The notes below the pieces were generated by a model. It did not search any database. It saw only the letters and a program-made list of their open reading frames with translations, and had not been told where the DNA came from. This document shows, in pieces, positions 34,118-40,897 of a DNA stretch of 40,897 bases. Both the position numbers and the translations under genes were made by a program. The stretch comes from Eubacterium ramulus ATCC 29099. Its GTDB lineage: Bacteria > Bacillota > Clostridia > Lachnospirales > Lachnospiraceae. The number at the start of each line of letters is the position of its first letter. Within the stretch, counting starts at the first letter, position 1. The DNA lies in the NCBI RefSeq assembly GCF_000469345.1, contig NZ_KI271092.1:53371-94267 (forward strand). The letters are read 5' to 3'.

Positions 34118-34903
34118 TTAATGCAAGTTAGTCAATTGCAATTCTACCGGATATTCCTGAAAATAAACCGGCGATGTGATACAGTCTGATTCCACAACCG
34201 TAAACTTCGCATGTTTCGCAAAATACTCCGGATACAATTCTGCCGCCCTCATAATACTTTTCGGCGGACAACGCAGACACTCATAAGTTCCTGCGGGTAT
34301 GCACTTATACTCCGCCAGTTCCTCGCAGTTTTCATACACTTCCACATATACAAAATAAGTAAACGTCCCATCTTCCACATCCAGCATCATTCCGGACGGA
34401 TAATTTGCCGACAGCTGATGCTTCTGTGCCAGTTCAAACAGTTCACTCAGCTTTTTGTGAAATTCCACAGAAGACAGACCTTCTTTGATTTCTCTTCTTA
34501 AAATATTCCGTTCCGGTATCTCTCTCCTGTAAAATCCATCGCAATCCCGGTATTTTTCCGTATCCTGAATACCCCGTTCTGCCAGCTGCAGCCGTTTCAG
34601 GCAGCTCTGCAATTCGCCGATTTTTTCATAGGCACGGATCTGTCCATCCCGCAGTAACCCCTTCAGGTCAAACTCGCCTGTCGGTTCCACATACTGATTC
34701 CAGTTTTTCAGTGGGATATCCAGAATCTGTAAAAATTTAATCATGTCAATGGCCAGCATCTGCTCATTTTTATAATAGCGATACCCCGTATCCGGATCAC
34801 AATAGGCCGGTTTCAGAATTCCGATTTTCTCATAATAACGCAGGGCCTTTATGGAAATCTGTTTTACCTTCGCCACTTCCCCGATCGTCATATATCCATC
34901 CAT
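34118..34903 (-). CDS. MerR-family regulator with GyrI-like effector domain
   Basis: From the ATG at 34903 (GGAGG 5 nt upstream) the protein has 261 residues. The winged helix-turn-helix is MTIGEVAKVKQISIKALRYYEKIGIL with PDTGYRYY, then a coiled-coil helix (about residues 75-115), then a GyrI/BmrR-like C-terminal ligand domain (about 120-261; YVEVYENCEELAEYKCIPAGTYECLRC). Proteins of this type (BmrR, BltR, TipA) sense lipophilic cations or drugs. No Cys motif for metal binding is seen. It is divergent from an EthD-like gene whose promoter has the 19-bp spacer that MerR proteins act on. A longer in-frame start at 34954 has no ribosome binding site. Confidence 0.9.
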   Translation of the reverse strand: MDGYMTIGEVAKVKQISIKALRYYEKIGILKPAYCDPDTGYRYYKNEQMLAIDMIKFLQILDIPLKNWNQYVEPTGEFDLKGLLRDGQIRAYEKIGELQSCLKRLQLAERGIQDTEKYRDCDGFYRREIPERNILRREIKEGLSSVEFHKKLSELFELAQKHQLSANYPSGMMLDVEDGTFTYFVYVEVYENCEELAEYKCIPAGTYECLRCPPKSIMRAAELYPEYFAKHAKFTVVESDCITSPVYFQEYPVELQLTNLH

Positions 34904-35022
34904 GTATACCTCCACATTTTTATATAATTTGATGTTGTGTTCAAAAGATACCATACGAATTGTTCCGTACCTCGTACTCCCACAATTCTACATCATAATT
35001 TTTGTATACATTTTCTTTTTCC

Positions 35023-35053
35023 TTGACTCTGCCCTTAGGGCAAGGTTTACAAT
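35023..35053 (+). promoter_or_regulatory. MerR-type promoter of the EthD-like gene
   Basis: TTGACT (35023-35028) and TACAAT (35048-35053) are 19 bp apart rather than 17. The spacer contains the dyad GCCC-TTA-GGGC, extended by CCTTG...CAAGG (35021-35045). This is the classic layout of promoters that MerR regulators activate by untwisting DNA. The 325-nt interval from 34904 to 35228 otherwise holds only a ~170-nt leader in which I see no clear element. Confidence 0.8.
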
Positions 35054-35228
35054 TATTTTATCAAAAACAGACAGCTTCTGCAAGAAACTCCCATTTTCTA
35101 TGAAGAATATGTCAAGTCTGCACTGAGCCGAATCACACACCCGGTCCCACATATGTTCGACTTGAGCTGGTCTTCCGTTATAACTGGATTTTTGCAGAGT
35201 AAAAATATCATTTATGGAGGTATTTCTA

Positions 35229-36026
35229 ATGGCAGTAATGAACAAAACACTGATCATCCACCACATTAACGACATCGACAACATTCCGGCAATGGAACGC
35301 TGGTTCGTACACCATCATTGTCCGGAAGTAATGGCTCAGGAGCCATGGCTGACGCGTTACGTTATGTACCGTGTAATGCCGCCGGCAAAAGGCATGGAAA
35401 CCATGGGATTCTTCAATTACCGTGTACATGAGAATCTCGGACTTGACGTAGAAGGCAGAAGAAGCCTGCGCGGACTTCTTGGTATGACACCGGAACCGGT
35501 AGAAAACGCTATGACAGTTGCAATTGCAAATATTCCGGCTGAGCCGACAGAGGATTTCTTTGGTCAGACAATGAATCACGCCGGAAAAACATTCATCCGT
35601 TTTGTATACATGATGTCCTATCCAAAGGGCGTTTCCCGCGAAGAGGGCGAAGACTGGTTCTTAAATCATTTTGCACCGGAGGCATGCAAATTGCCGGGAC
35701 TGCTTCGTTTCTTTTCACACAAAGCATATGACAAACAGTATTCTCCGATTCCGCTTCCGGAAGGCGACGGTACTCCGGAATTCGTAGATGTCAGCGAGGA
35801 CAATATCTTCTTCCATCGCTGGGATCGTGTCTGCGAACTCTGGTTTGAGAACAACTCTGCATGGACAAATGCATTTATCAACAATCCACCGGCATGGACG
35901 GTTCCATCCTGGGCAACACGCGATACTTTCCCATTCGTAGAGCCGATGAAAGATTTCGTATGCACAAGCCTTCTGGAACGGCCGGATCAGAATATGCTGA
36001 AACACTATGATGGCTGCATTTTCTAG
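35229..36026 (+). CDS. Two-repeat EthD-like (dimeric alpha/beta-barrel) protein
   Basis: From the ATG at 35229 (GGAGG 8 nt upstream) the protein has 265 residues. Two related halves each have a ferredoxin-like motif as in EthD: residues near the start contain AMERWFVHHHCPEV, the second half has GEDWFLNHFAPEACKLPGLLRF. Fold-level assignment to the dimeric alpha/beta-barrel superfamily seems safe; function is unknown. Members of this superfamily include monooxygenases, isomerases and binding proteins. Strong ribosome binding site. It is alone behind a MerR-type promoter, so it probably responds to a small lipophilic ligand of the adjacent regulator. Confidence 0.72.
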   Translation: MAVMNKTLIIHHINDIDNIPAMERWFVHHHCPEVMAQEPWLTRYVMYRVMPPAKGMETMGFFNYRVHENLGLDVEGRRSLRGLLGMTPEPVENAMTVAIANIPAEPTEDFFGQTMNHAGKTFIRFVYMMSYPKGVSREEGEDWFLNHFAPEACKLPGLLRFFSHKAYDKQYSPIPLPEGDGTPEFVDVSEDNIFFHRWDRVCELWFENNSAWTNAFINNPPAWTVPSWATRDTFPFVEPMKDFVCTSLLERPDQNMLKHYDGCIF

Positions 36027-36072
36027 TGTGCCTGACGGAACTGATTTTGGCATAATTTAATTTTTTATATTT

Positions 36073-36145
36073 AATACGAAAAGGAAGAATCCTGTCGGGT
36101 CACTAGACATTCACTACTATGTAAACGGACAGGTCGTATTTTTCT
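36073..36145 (+). terminator. Probable terminator of the EthD-like gene
   Basis: AATACGA (36073-36079) and CCTGTC (36091-36096) can pair with GACAGG and TCGTATT (36128-36140), followed by TTTTTC. The stem has an 11-nt bulge and a loop of about 31 nt, so efficiency is doubtful. Confidence 0.5.
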
Positions 36146-36186
36146 AAGACAGCTTATTAGAATACTTTCTTAAATTTCATTAATAA

Positions 36187-36216
36187 TTTACTGTTGCCCG
36201 CATTTTGTGATAAAAT
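36187..36216 (+). promoter_or_regulatory. Promoter of the NlpC/P60 wall protein gene
   Basis: TTTACT (36187-36192), an 18-bp spacer and TAAAAT (36211-36216) lie 43 nt before the start codon. Confidence 0.5.
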
Positions 36217-36259
36217 GAATAGCATATCGTTTAATCATACACAAAGGAGAGTAACATTC

Positions 36260-38155
36260 ATGAAAAAACAGCAACTTGCAGCATTATGTTTGGCTGCCGG
36301 ACTTGCTTTAACAGGAATTACATCTCCGGTGTCAGCAGCACAGACTGGCACCGGTATTTCCATGTCAGCAAATTCCACTTCTGACACGCAGACCAGCTCC
36401 TCTAAGAAGAATGGCACAGCCACAGATTCCGAAAGCAATTCCGCAAATCAGAACAGCACAGATTCCACTGATACAACTATTTTCCCGGAACAGGCGGTTC
36501 AAACTGCTCCGATAAGGTCTGAAGACCCGACCGATACAACGAATCCAACGAAGCCATCTGAGCCGACAGAGCCAACAGATCCATCTGAACCAACAGATCC
36601 GACAGAGCCATCCAATCCGGAAAAACCGGATACCACGGTAAAAAACGGTGTCTGCTATGATGAAGATACCGATACCTGGAACATTTACAAAGACGGCGAA
36701 CTGGCTGAGCCATGCAACGGTCTGTATGACACAGAAAATGGCTGGCTTTATATCGTGGACGGCAAATTTCAAAAAGACTACACCGGTCTTGCAGAAAACG
36801 GTGCCGGATGGTGGCGTATCGTTGACGGAAAAGTTGATTTTTCCTGCAACGGTCTTGTAGACAGTGAATATGGTTGGTGGTATCTGCGCGGCGGACGGAT
36901 TGATTTCGAATACACCGGCCTCGCAGAAAACGAGTACGGATGGTGGTATATCGAAAACGGCGGTCTGTATTTCAATGCTACCGGTCTTGCTCAAAATGAA
37001 TATGGATGGTGGTACGTCCGCGACAGCAAAGTAGATTTTGGTTTTACCGGTCTTGCAAACAATGAAGTTGGCTGGTGGTATGTCCGTAACGGTCAGATTG
37101 ATTTTTCCTATAATGGACTGATGTGTTACTTTGATACCTGGTGGAAGATCACCGGCGGAAAAGTTGACTTTGATTACACAGGAATTGCACCAAATGAATA
37201 TGGCTGGTGGCGTGTGAAAAATGGTCAGATTGACTTCAGTTTTAACAGCATTGCATCCAACGAGCATGGATGGTTCTACCTGAACGGCGGAAAAGTTGAC
37301 TTTGGCTTTACCGGTGTTGCTGAAAATGAAAACGGATGGTGGTATATCCAGAACGGATTTCTTGATTTTTCTATTACCGGAAACTATGTGGATGGCATCC
37401 GCACTTACAATGTTTCCAACGGCAGAGTCATCGGCTGCAACTTCTACCTGCCACAGACATCCATCATTCTGCCGGACGGCGGTTACAACCTGTCCACCGC
37501 AAATATCGGACTGAAAGTTATCAAAGTAAATCAGGCCGTATGTGGAAACAGCAGCGAGCGCTATACTTCTTCCACCGCATCTGCTGTAAAGACATTCCAG
37601 CGTACACATGGGCTTGGTGTCACCGGAATTGTAGACATCACCACATGGAAAGCAATGGGGTACTCCGAATATGACTGGTACAACCTCGGCACTTACCGCA
37701 CACCGATCAAAGTATTCAACGGTGCCACCCGTGAGTACCGCATCAATGCGATGCTCCAGACTGCTGCCGAATATGCATCTGCCGGCACAAAATACAAAGT
37801 CGGCTGTTCCGGAACACCGGGAACCTATGTAGATTGCTCCGGTCTGATCTACCAGTGTCTGTACGCAGCAGGTATCAACCCGGCTTCCAACATTGTAGAT
37901 CATGCCCTTGCCATCTACGAATATACATCCGCAAACCTTGCTGCCGATAACAGACTCGGCATTGAAGTTGCATCTTACGATCTGCAACCGGGCGATCTTG
38001 TATTTTATGCCAAAAATGGTAAAAGCAGCGTGTGCCACATTGCTATTTATGCCGGAAACGGATGCATCTATGATTCCTGGCCGGGCATCGGTGTTTCCTA
38101 CCGCTCCTTAAATATCAGCGGTTACCATACTGTAAAAATCAGACGTGCCTTCTAA
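36260..38155 (+). CDS. Secreted NlpC/P60 peptidoglycan hydrolase with wall-binding repeats
   Basis: From the ATG at 36260 (AAAGGAGA 9-10 nt upstream) the protein has 631 residues. Signal peptide 1-26 (cleavage after PVSA); a Ser/Thr/Pro-rich linker 27-128 with PTDPSEPTDPTEPS; about ten wall-binding repeats of ~23 residues (130-395) of the type ENEYGWWYIENGGLYFNATG; a PG_binding_1-like domain (about 405-470, with AVKTFQRTHGLGVTGIVD); and a C-terminal NlpC/P60 domain (about 490-631) with C526 (YVDCSGL) and H593 (CHIAIYAG). NlpC/P60 enzymes cleave D-gamma-glutamyl-diamino-acid bonds in peptidoglycan. The repeats are the same type as in the giant glycosidase at 1-8488, so both probably attach to the same wall polymer. 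Transcribed alone. Confidence 0.92.
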   Translation: MKKQQLAALCLAAGLALTGITSPVSAAQTGTGISMSANSTSDTQTSSSKKNGTATDSESNSANQNSTDSTDTTIFPEQAVQTAPIRSEDPTDTTNPTKPSEPTEPTDPSEPTDPTEPSNPEKPDTTVKNGVCYDEDTDTWNIYKDGELAEPCNGLYDTENGWLYIVDGKFQKDYTGLAENGAGWWRIVDGKVDFSCNGLVDSEYGWWYLRGGRIDFEYTGLAENEYGWWYIENGGLYFNATGLAQNEYGWWYVRDSKVDFGFTGLANNEVGWWYVRNGQIDFSYNGLMCYFDTWWKITGGKVDFDYTGIAPNEYGWWRVKNGQIDFSFNSIASNEHGWFYLNGGKVDFGFTGVAENENGWWYIQNGFLDFSITGNYVDGIRTYNVSNGRVIGCNFYLPQTSIILPDGGYNLSTANIGLKVIKVNQAVCGNSSERYTSSTASAVKTFQRTHGLGVTGIVDITTWKAMGYSEYDWYNLGTYRTPIKVFNGATREYRINAMLQTAAEYASAGTKYKVGCSGTPGTYVDCSGLIYQCLYAAGINPASNIVDHALAIYEYTSANLAADNRLGIEVASYDLQPGDLVFYAKNGKSSVCHIAIYAGNGCIYDSWPGIGVSYRSLNISGYHTVKIRRAF

Positions 38156-38203
38156 ATACCGGCATAGGTACATTATTCATCAAATTTAACACAATGATTT
38201 TTT

Positions 38204-38247
38204 ATCCCCTGCTTCTGTCAGCACCGGGTAAAACAGGGGATCTTTTT
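38204..38247 (+). terminator. Terminator of the NlpC/P60 gene
   Basis: ATCCCCTG (38204-38211) pairs with CAGGGGAT (38234-38241), with CTTTTT directly after. Inner arms are weak. Confidence 0.82.
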
Positions 38248-38256
38248 ATCTCAGTC

Positions 38257-38315
38257 AAAAACAGACTCCTACTTCCTGCTTCTTACTATTTTACGTAGTA
38301 GAAACAGGTGGTCTG
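38257..38315 (-). terminator. Probable terminator of the DUF6128-like gene
   Basis: On the minus strand CAGAC / GTCTG close a long imperfect stem containing CCTG/CAGG and CTAC/GTAG, followed by TTTTTG. It lies 10 nt after the stop codon. Confidence 0.6.
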
Positions 38316-38325
38316 ACTTTCTTTG

Positions 38326-39378
38326 CTAAATCTCGATAAATCGATACCAGTAACCAAACTCTCCCGTCTTCTGCCTGGTCATCTGTTTTGTCCGGAATTC
38401 CGGAAATCCGAAAATCCCTGCCATCAGTTGTTCCTGATTGGAAAACACGCCCGGAACCCCAAGAAACCACTGCCGCTGCTCCGCCTCCATATATCCGAAC
38501 AGCACCATTTTATAGTTAAAATAGCCATGCAGCAGAAAGCTGTTATTTGCCAGATACTGATATTCCTTTGGCAAAATTTTAAAATCCTGCATCTGCAGCT
38601 TCACGGCATACACATTCCCGTCCTCATCAAAAGGACAACATAACGGATGTGCTGCACAGAAACATTCCCACTGCTTTTCCCAGGCACCGACCGCCGGACA
38701 GAGGTTCTTCTCCTGTGTCCGCGGAAACGGTTGATTTTTCTGATATAACGCATCTCGGTTTTCTGCCGGTATGGATATCGCCTCTGCCGTCTGGGTTGCA
38801 TGAAGTTCCCCGGTTAACTGATTTTTCTGTTCCTGCGCAGGTTCCCCGGAGTCTCCTTGTCCCTCTTCTTCTGTATCAGCTTCCTTCTGTCCGCCAATCG
38901 GATCAATCTGATTTATCATTTCTTCATTTTCCACATCATTTTCTACCGGTTCTTTTTCCGCACGGTTTTCTGCTTCTGACTCTGTTCCTTTCTGCAATTT
39001 CAAATTCCGCCACACCGTTCCGACATCATCCCACTGACTGGCAACGAATCTGTCCGGCTCTTCCTGCTGACAGATATAGAGACCTCGCATTTCCTGCATG
39101 GAATGTGCCGTCTCCCCGACATGATCCGCATCGCACAGGAAAAACTGGCGGGCAATTCCCTCCTGAATCCGCAATTTTCCCAGATAAATGCCCACCGGAA
39201 CATACGCATCCTTAGACAGGAAATAAACTTCCGCTTCGCTCCCCTTCATTCCCGTAATCTGAATCTGCACCCGGCAGTGACCCTGCCTGATCTCTATTTT
39301 GGCAAATCCGCAATTCTCCTGCTTTTTCTCATCTTTGTACCGAAACATGTATGTAACAAACCTCTGATATCCGGGCAT
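38326..39378 (-). CDS. DUF6128-like protein, function unknown
   Basis: From the ATG at 39378 (AGGAG 7 nt upstream) the protein has 350 residues. The N-terminal part (1 to about 110; PGYQRFVTYMFRYKDEKK, CRVQIQITGM, GIYLGKLRIQEG) is a small beta-rich domain. A highly acidic Glu/Gln-rich spacer follows (about 133-215). The C-terminal part (about 220-350) has DFKILPKEYQYLANNSFLLHG, FGYMEAEQRQWFLGVPGVF and FPEFRTKQ. The pattern matches proteins of Lachnospiraceae annotated DUF6128. No signal peptide or catalytic motif. A role in sporulation or the envelope has not been shown. Other starts (39393, 39402) lack a good ribosome binding site. Confidence 0.72.
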   Translation of the reverse strand: MPGYQRFVTYMFRYKDEKKQENCGFAKIEIRQGHCRVQIQITGMKGSEAEVYFLSKDAYVPVGIYLGKLRIQEGIARQFFLCDADHVGETAHSMQEMRGLYICQQEEPDRFVASQWDDVGTVWRNLKLQKGTESEAENRAEKEPVENDVENEEMINQIDPIGGQKEADTEEEGQGDSGEPAQEQKNQLTGELHATQTAEAISIPAENRDALYQKNQPFPRTQEKNLCPAVGAWEKQWECFCAAHPLCCPFDEDGNVYAVKLQMQDFKILPKEYQYLANNSFLLHGYFNYKMVLFGYMEAEQRQWFLGVPGVFSNQEQLMAGIFGFPEFRTKQMTRQKTGEFGYWYRFIEI

Positions 39379-39512
39379 ACGTTCACTCCTCATATAACAC
39401 ACTCTTTCTATAATGTATGAACTTCCTTTTCAATTATTCAGAAATAACCCGCTTATTCTTATCCGGTGCACTGAATCATTGCAATTTTTTTCGAAAATTT
39501 CTGATAATTCTG

Positions 39513-39570
39513 TTGACAAACAGGATGTCACATGCTATATTAATTTCAACAACAATAATCATTATCATTT
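39513..39570 (+). promoter_or_regulatory. Consensus promoter with Fur/PerR-like box
   Basis: TTGACA (39513-39518), a 17-bp spacer and TATATT (39536-39541) set the start near 39548. ACAATAATCATTATCATT (39552-39569), directly after, matches the Fur/PerR-box inverted-repeat pattern. The regulator gene starts 45 nt further, so autoregulation is likely. Confidence 0.78.
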
Positions 39571-39585
39571 TCGAAAAGGAGATAG

Positions 39586-39975
39586 ATGTTAAAACACAGC
39601 AAACAACGAGATGCCATTGAACAATTTCTGGCTACCAGATACGATCATCCCACCGCAGAAACCGTTTACCTGAATCTGCGGGAAGACTATCCAAAGATCA
39701 GCCTGGCAACTGTTTACCGCAATCTGTCGTTGCTTGCCGAATTAGGTAATATTCAGAAAATACCTACCGGAAACGGCCCGGACCGCTTCGACGGCCGACC
39801 GGAACCTCACAACCATTTTCTGTGTGATGAATGCGGCAGCATGATAGATTTACAAATGAACAGTATTGATCATGTAGATGAGATCGCCGCCCAGACATTT
39901 GACGGATTAATCAAAGGACATTCCATTTTATTCTATGGCATTTGCCCGGAATGTCTGAAAAAAGAACAACAATAA
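39586..39975 (+). CDS. Fur-family regulator, PerR-like
   Basis: The protein has 129 residues. The N-terminal winged helix has HPTAETVYLNLREDYPKIS and LATVYRNLSLLAELG, the Fur-family DNA-binding helix. The C-terminal part has the metal-ligand region RPEPHNHFLCDECG, and a second CPEC pair near the end, completing the Cys4 structural zinc site of PerR and Fur. Neighbouring reverse rubrerythrin and the short length favour a peroxide-sensing PerR role, but the sensing His/Asp ligands would have to be aligned. GGAG lies 4 nt before the ATG, which is short. Confidence 0.88.
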   Translation: MLKHSKQRDAIEQFLATRYDHPTAETVYLNLREDYPKISLATVYRNLSLLAELGNIQKIPTGNGPDRFDGRPEPHNHFLCDECGSMIDLQMNSIDHVDEIAAQTFDGLIKGHSILFYGICPECLKKEQQ

Positions 39976-40055
39976 ATGAATAAACCAGCCGAAAACGACT
40001 GATTTTAATAAAAATGATATTTAAACTTATTTCAAAAGAAAGGAAATGAATTATT

Positions 40056-40598
40056 ATGAAAAAATTTGTATGTACAGTATGTGGTTATGTTTATGAAGGC
40101 GAGAAAGCTCCGGAAGTCTGTCCAATCTGTAAAGCTCCTGCTGAGAAATTCAAAGAGCAGACTGGCGAGAAAGTATGGGCTGCTGAGCATGTAGTAGGTG
40201 TTGCACAGGGCGTTAGCGAAGATATCCTTGCAGACTTAAGAGCAAACTTCGAAGGCGAGTGCTCTGAAGTTGGTATGTATCTGGCAATGGCAAGAGTTGC
40301 TCACAGAGAAGGATATCCGGAAATCGGATTATACTGGGAGAAAGCAGCTTACGAAGAAGCTGAGCATGCTGCAAAATTCGCAGAATTACTTGGTGAAGTT
40401 GTAACAGACAGCACAAAGAAAAACCTTGAAATGCGTGTAGATGCTGAGCATGGCGCAACAGAAGGAAAATTTGACCTTGCAAAACGTGCAAAAGCTGCAA
40501 ACTTAGATGCAATCCATGATACCGTTCATGAGATGGCAAGAGACGAAGCAAGACACGGAAAAGCATTCGAAGGACTGCTTAAGAGATACTTTGGCTAA
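40056..40598 (+). CDS. Reverse rubrerythrin
   Basis: The protein has 180 residues. The N-terminal rubredoxin domain (1 to about 35) has CTVCGYVY and CPICKAPA; the C-terminal four-helix diiron domain (about 45-180) has [24 protein letters not shown] and ARDEARHG as Glu/His ligands. The rubredoxin-first order is the clostridial reverse form, an NADH-dependent peroxidase system for oxygen tolerance in anaerobes. GAAAGGAAATG lies upstream of the ATG. It follows the PerR-like gene by 80 nt without a clear terminator, so both may share a transcript. Confidence 0.95.
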   Translation: MKKFVCTVCGYVYEGEKAPEVCPICKAPAEKFKEQTGEKVWAAEHVVGVAQGVSEDILADLRANFEGECSEVGMYLAMARVAHREGYPEIGLYWEKAAYEEAEHAAKFAELLGEVVTDSTKKNLEMRVDAEHGATEGKFDLAKRAKAANLDAIHDTVHEMARDEARHGKAFEGLLKRYFG

Positions 40599-40600
40599 GC

Positions 40601-40740
40601 TACAAGCCATGCAATAGAAAAGGAGATATCACATCGGGGGAGCTTGCTCACCAAGATGTGATATCTTCTTTTTTATTATACGGCGACAGCCGTCCATGAG
40701 GAAGTAGCGTCAGCGGATTCCGAATGGTGCATGGCTTGTA
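40601..40740. repeat. 12-bp inverted repeat enclosing the rubrerythrin terminator
   Basis: TACAAGCCATGC (40601-40612) and GCATGGCTTGTA (40729-40740) are perfect inverted copies 116 nt apart. The interval contains the terminator and one copy of a dispersed repeat. It could be the outer boundary of a small mobile repeat inserted behind the gene. Confidence 0.7.
40624..40672 (+). terminator. Rubrerythrin terminator
   Basis: The perfect stem AGATATCACATC / GATGTGATATCT with a 19-nt loop (40636-40654) is followed by TCTTTTTT. Confidence 0.9.
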
Positions 40741-40897
40741 TACGTATATTAGCGGCAAGGGAATTTATTCACTCCTCGGCTTGCTTTTCTTTTTAGACGT
40801 GTTGGGCGACAGCCCTCCATGAAATAGCCCGCAAGGGCTATGAATGGCTCGGCGCAGCCTCAATAGCGACAGCCGTCCATGAGGAAGTAGCGTCAGC
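40683..40897. repeat. Extragenic repeats at the right edge
   Basis: A 32-bp unit (GCGACAGCCGTCCATGAGG + AAGTAGCGTCAGC) occurs identically at 40683-40714 and 40866-40897. A variant core GCGACAGCCCTCCATGA lies at 40806-40822, followed by the hairpin ATAGCCC-GCAA-GGGCTAT (40824-40841). The second exact copy ends at the window edge. No open frame is seen in 40741-40897. Confidence 0.8.

Noticed and set aside
36365-38038. A 557-codon minus-strand frame opposite the NlpC/P60 gene
   Set aside because: It arises from the repetitive composition of the wall-binding repeats; the plus-strand frame has a signal peptide, catalytic residues and a ribosome binding site.
40683-40897. CRISPR array at the right edge
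   Set aside because: Only two exact copies plus a variant with irregular spacing and no spacer-length regularity.

Overview
The window looks like a chromosome segment of a gut Clostridium-group bacterium, most likely a Lachnospiraceae member. The evidence is moderate GC, strong GGAGG ribosome binding sites, a Bacillus/Clostridium-type large SRP RNA next to tadA, an FMN-riboswitch rib operon in ribD-ribE-ribBA-ribH order, a reverse-rubrerythrin behind a Fur/PerR-type regulator, a DUF6128-like protein, and secreted proteins ending in or carrying ~23-residue GWWYV cell-wall repeats. The species cannot be named from the sequence alone.

Layout. Positions 1-8488 (minus, cut by the window edge) hold a secreted enzyme of more than 2,829 residues. 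It combines a GH30 endo-beta-1,6-galactanase-like domain, a GH43 exo-beta-1,3-galactanase-like domain, several beta-sandwich/Ig-like/FIVAR modules, a right-handed beta-helix and wall-binding repeats, and looks like a type II arabinogalactan degrader. Behind it (8637-11482, minus) lies a lipoprotein / cytidylate-kinase-like / AraC operon, divergent from a TetR gene (11614) through overlapping promoters and palindromes. putP (12406-13932) follows, then an AT-rich PadR / DUF2812 / small secreted Cys protein cassette (13995-15579) and a HAD phosphatase (15810-16472). The riboflavin operon and its FMN riboswitch occupy 16536-20630, followed by the SRP RNA and tadA (20687-21499).

The most unusual part is 21579-33747, all minus strand. 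It has two NifH-like ATPases and two paralogous pairs of nitrogenase component-1-like proteins. Between them lie hypF, hypC, hypD, hypE and a TM1266-like gene. No hydrogenase structural gene, hypA, hypB, nifB or NifDK-type catalytic nitrogenase is visible. The arrangement suggests a nitrogenase-like redox enzyme, perhaps with its own NifEN-like maturation pair, that may use the Fe(CN)2CO chemistry of HypCDEF. That is inference. The cluster appears to be controlled at its 5' end by a leader with an intrinsic terminator. It is interrupted between hypF and hypC by a compact type I toxin-antitoxin-like cassette: a 30-aa holin-like peptide, a convergent antisense RNA, and mRNA ends that can pair with each other.

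The right part holds a MerR regulator divergent from a two-repeat EthD-like protein through a classic 19-bp-spacer MerR promoter. After it come an NlpC/P60 wall hydrolase with the same wall-binding repeats as the first gene, the DUF6128-like gene, a perR-like gene, reverse rubrerythrin, and a set of extragenic repeats running off the window edge.
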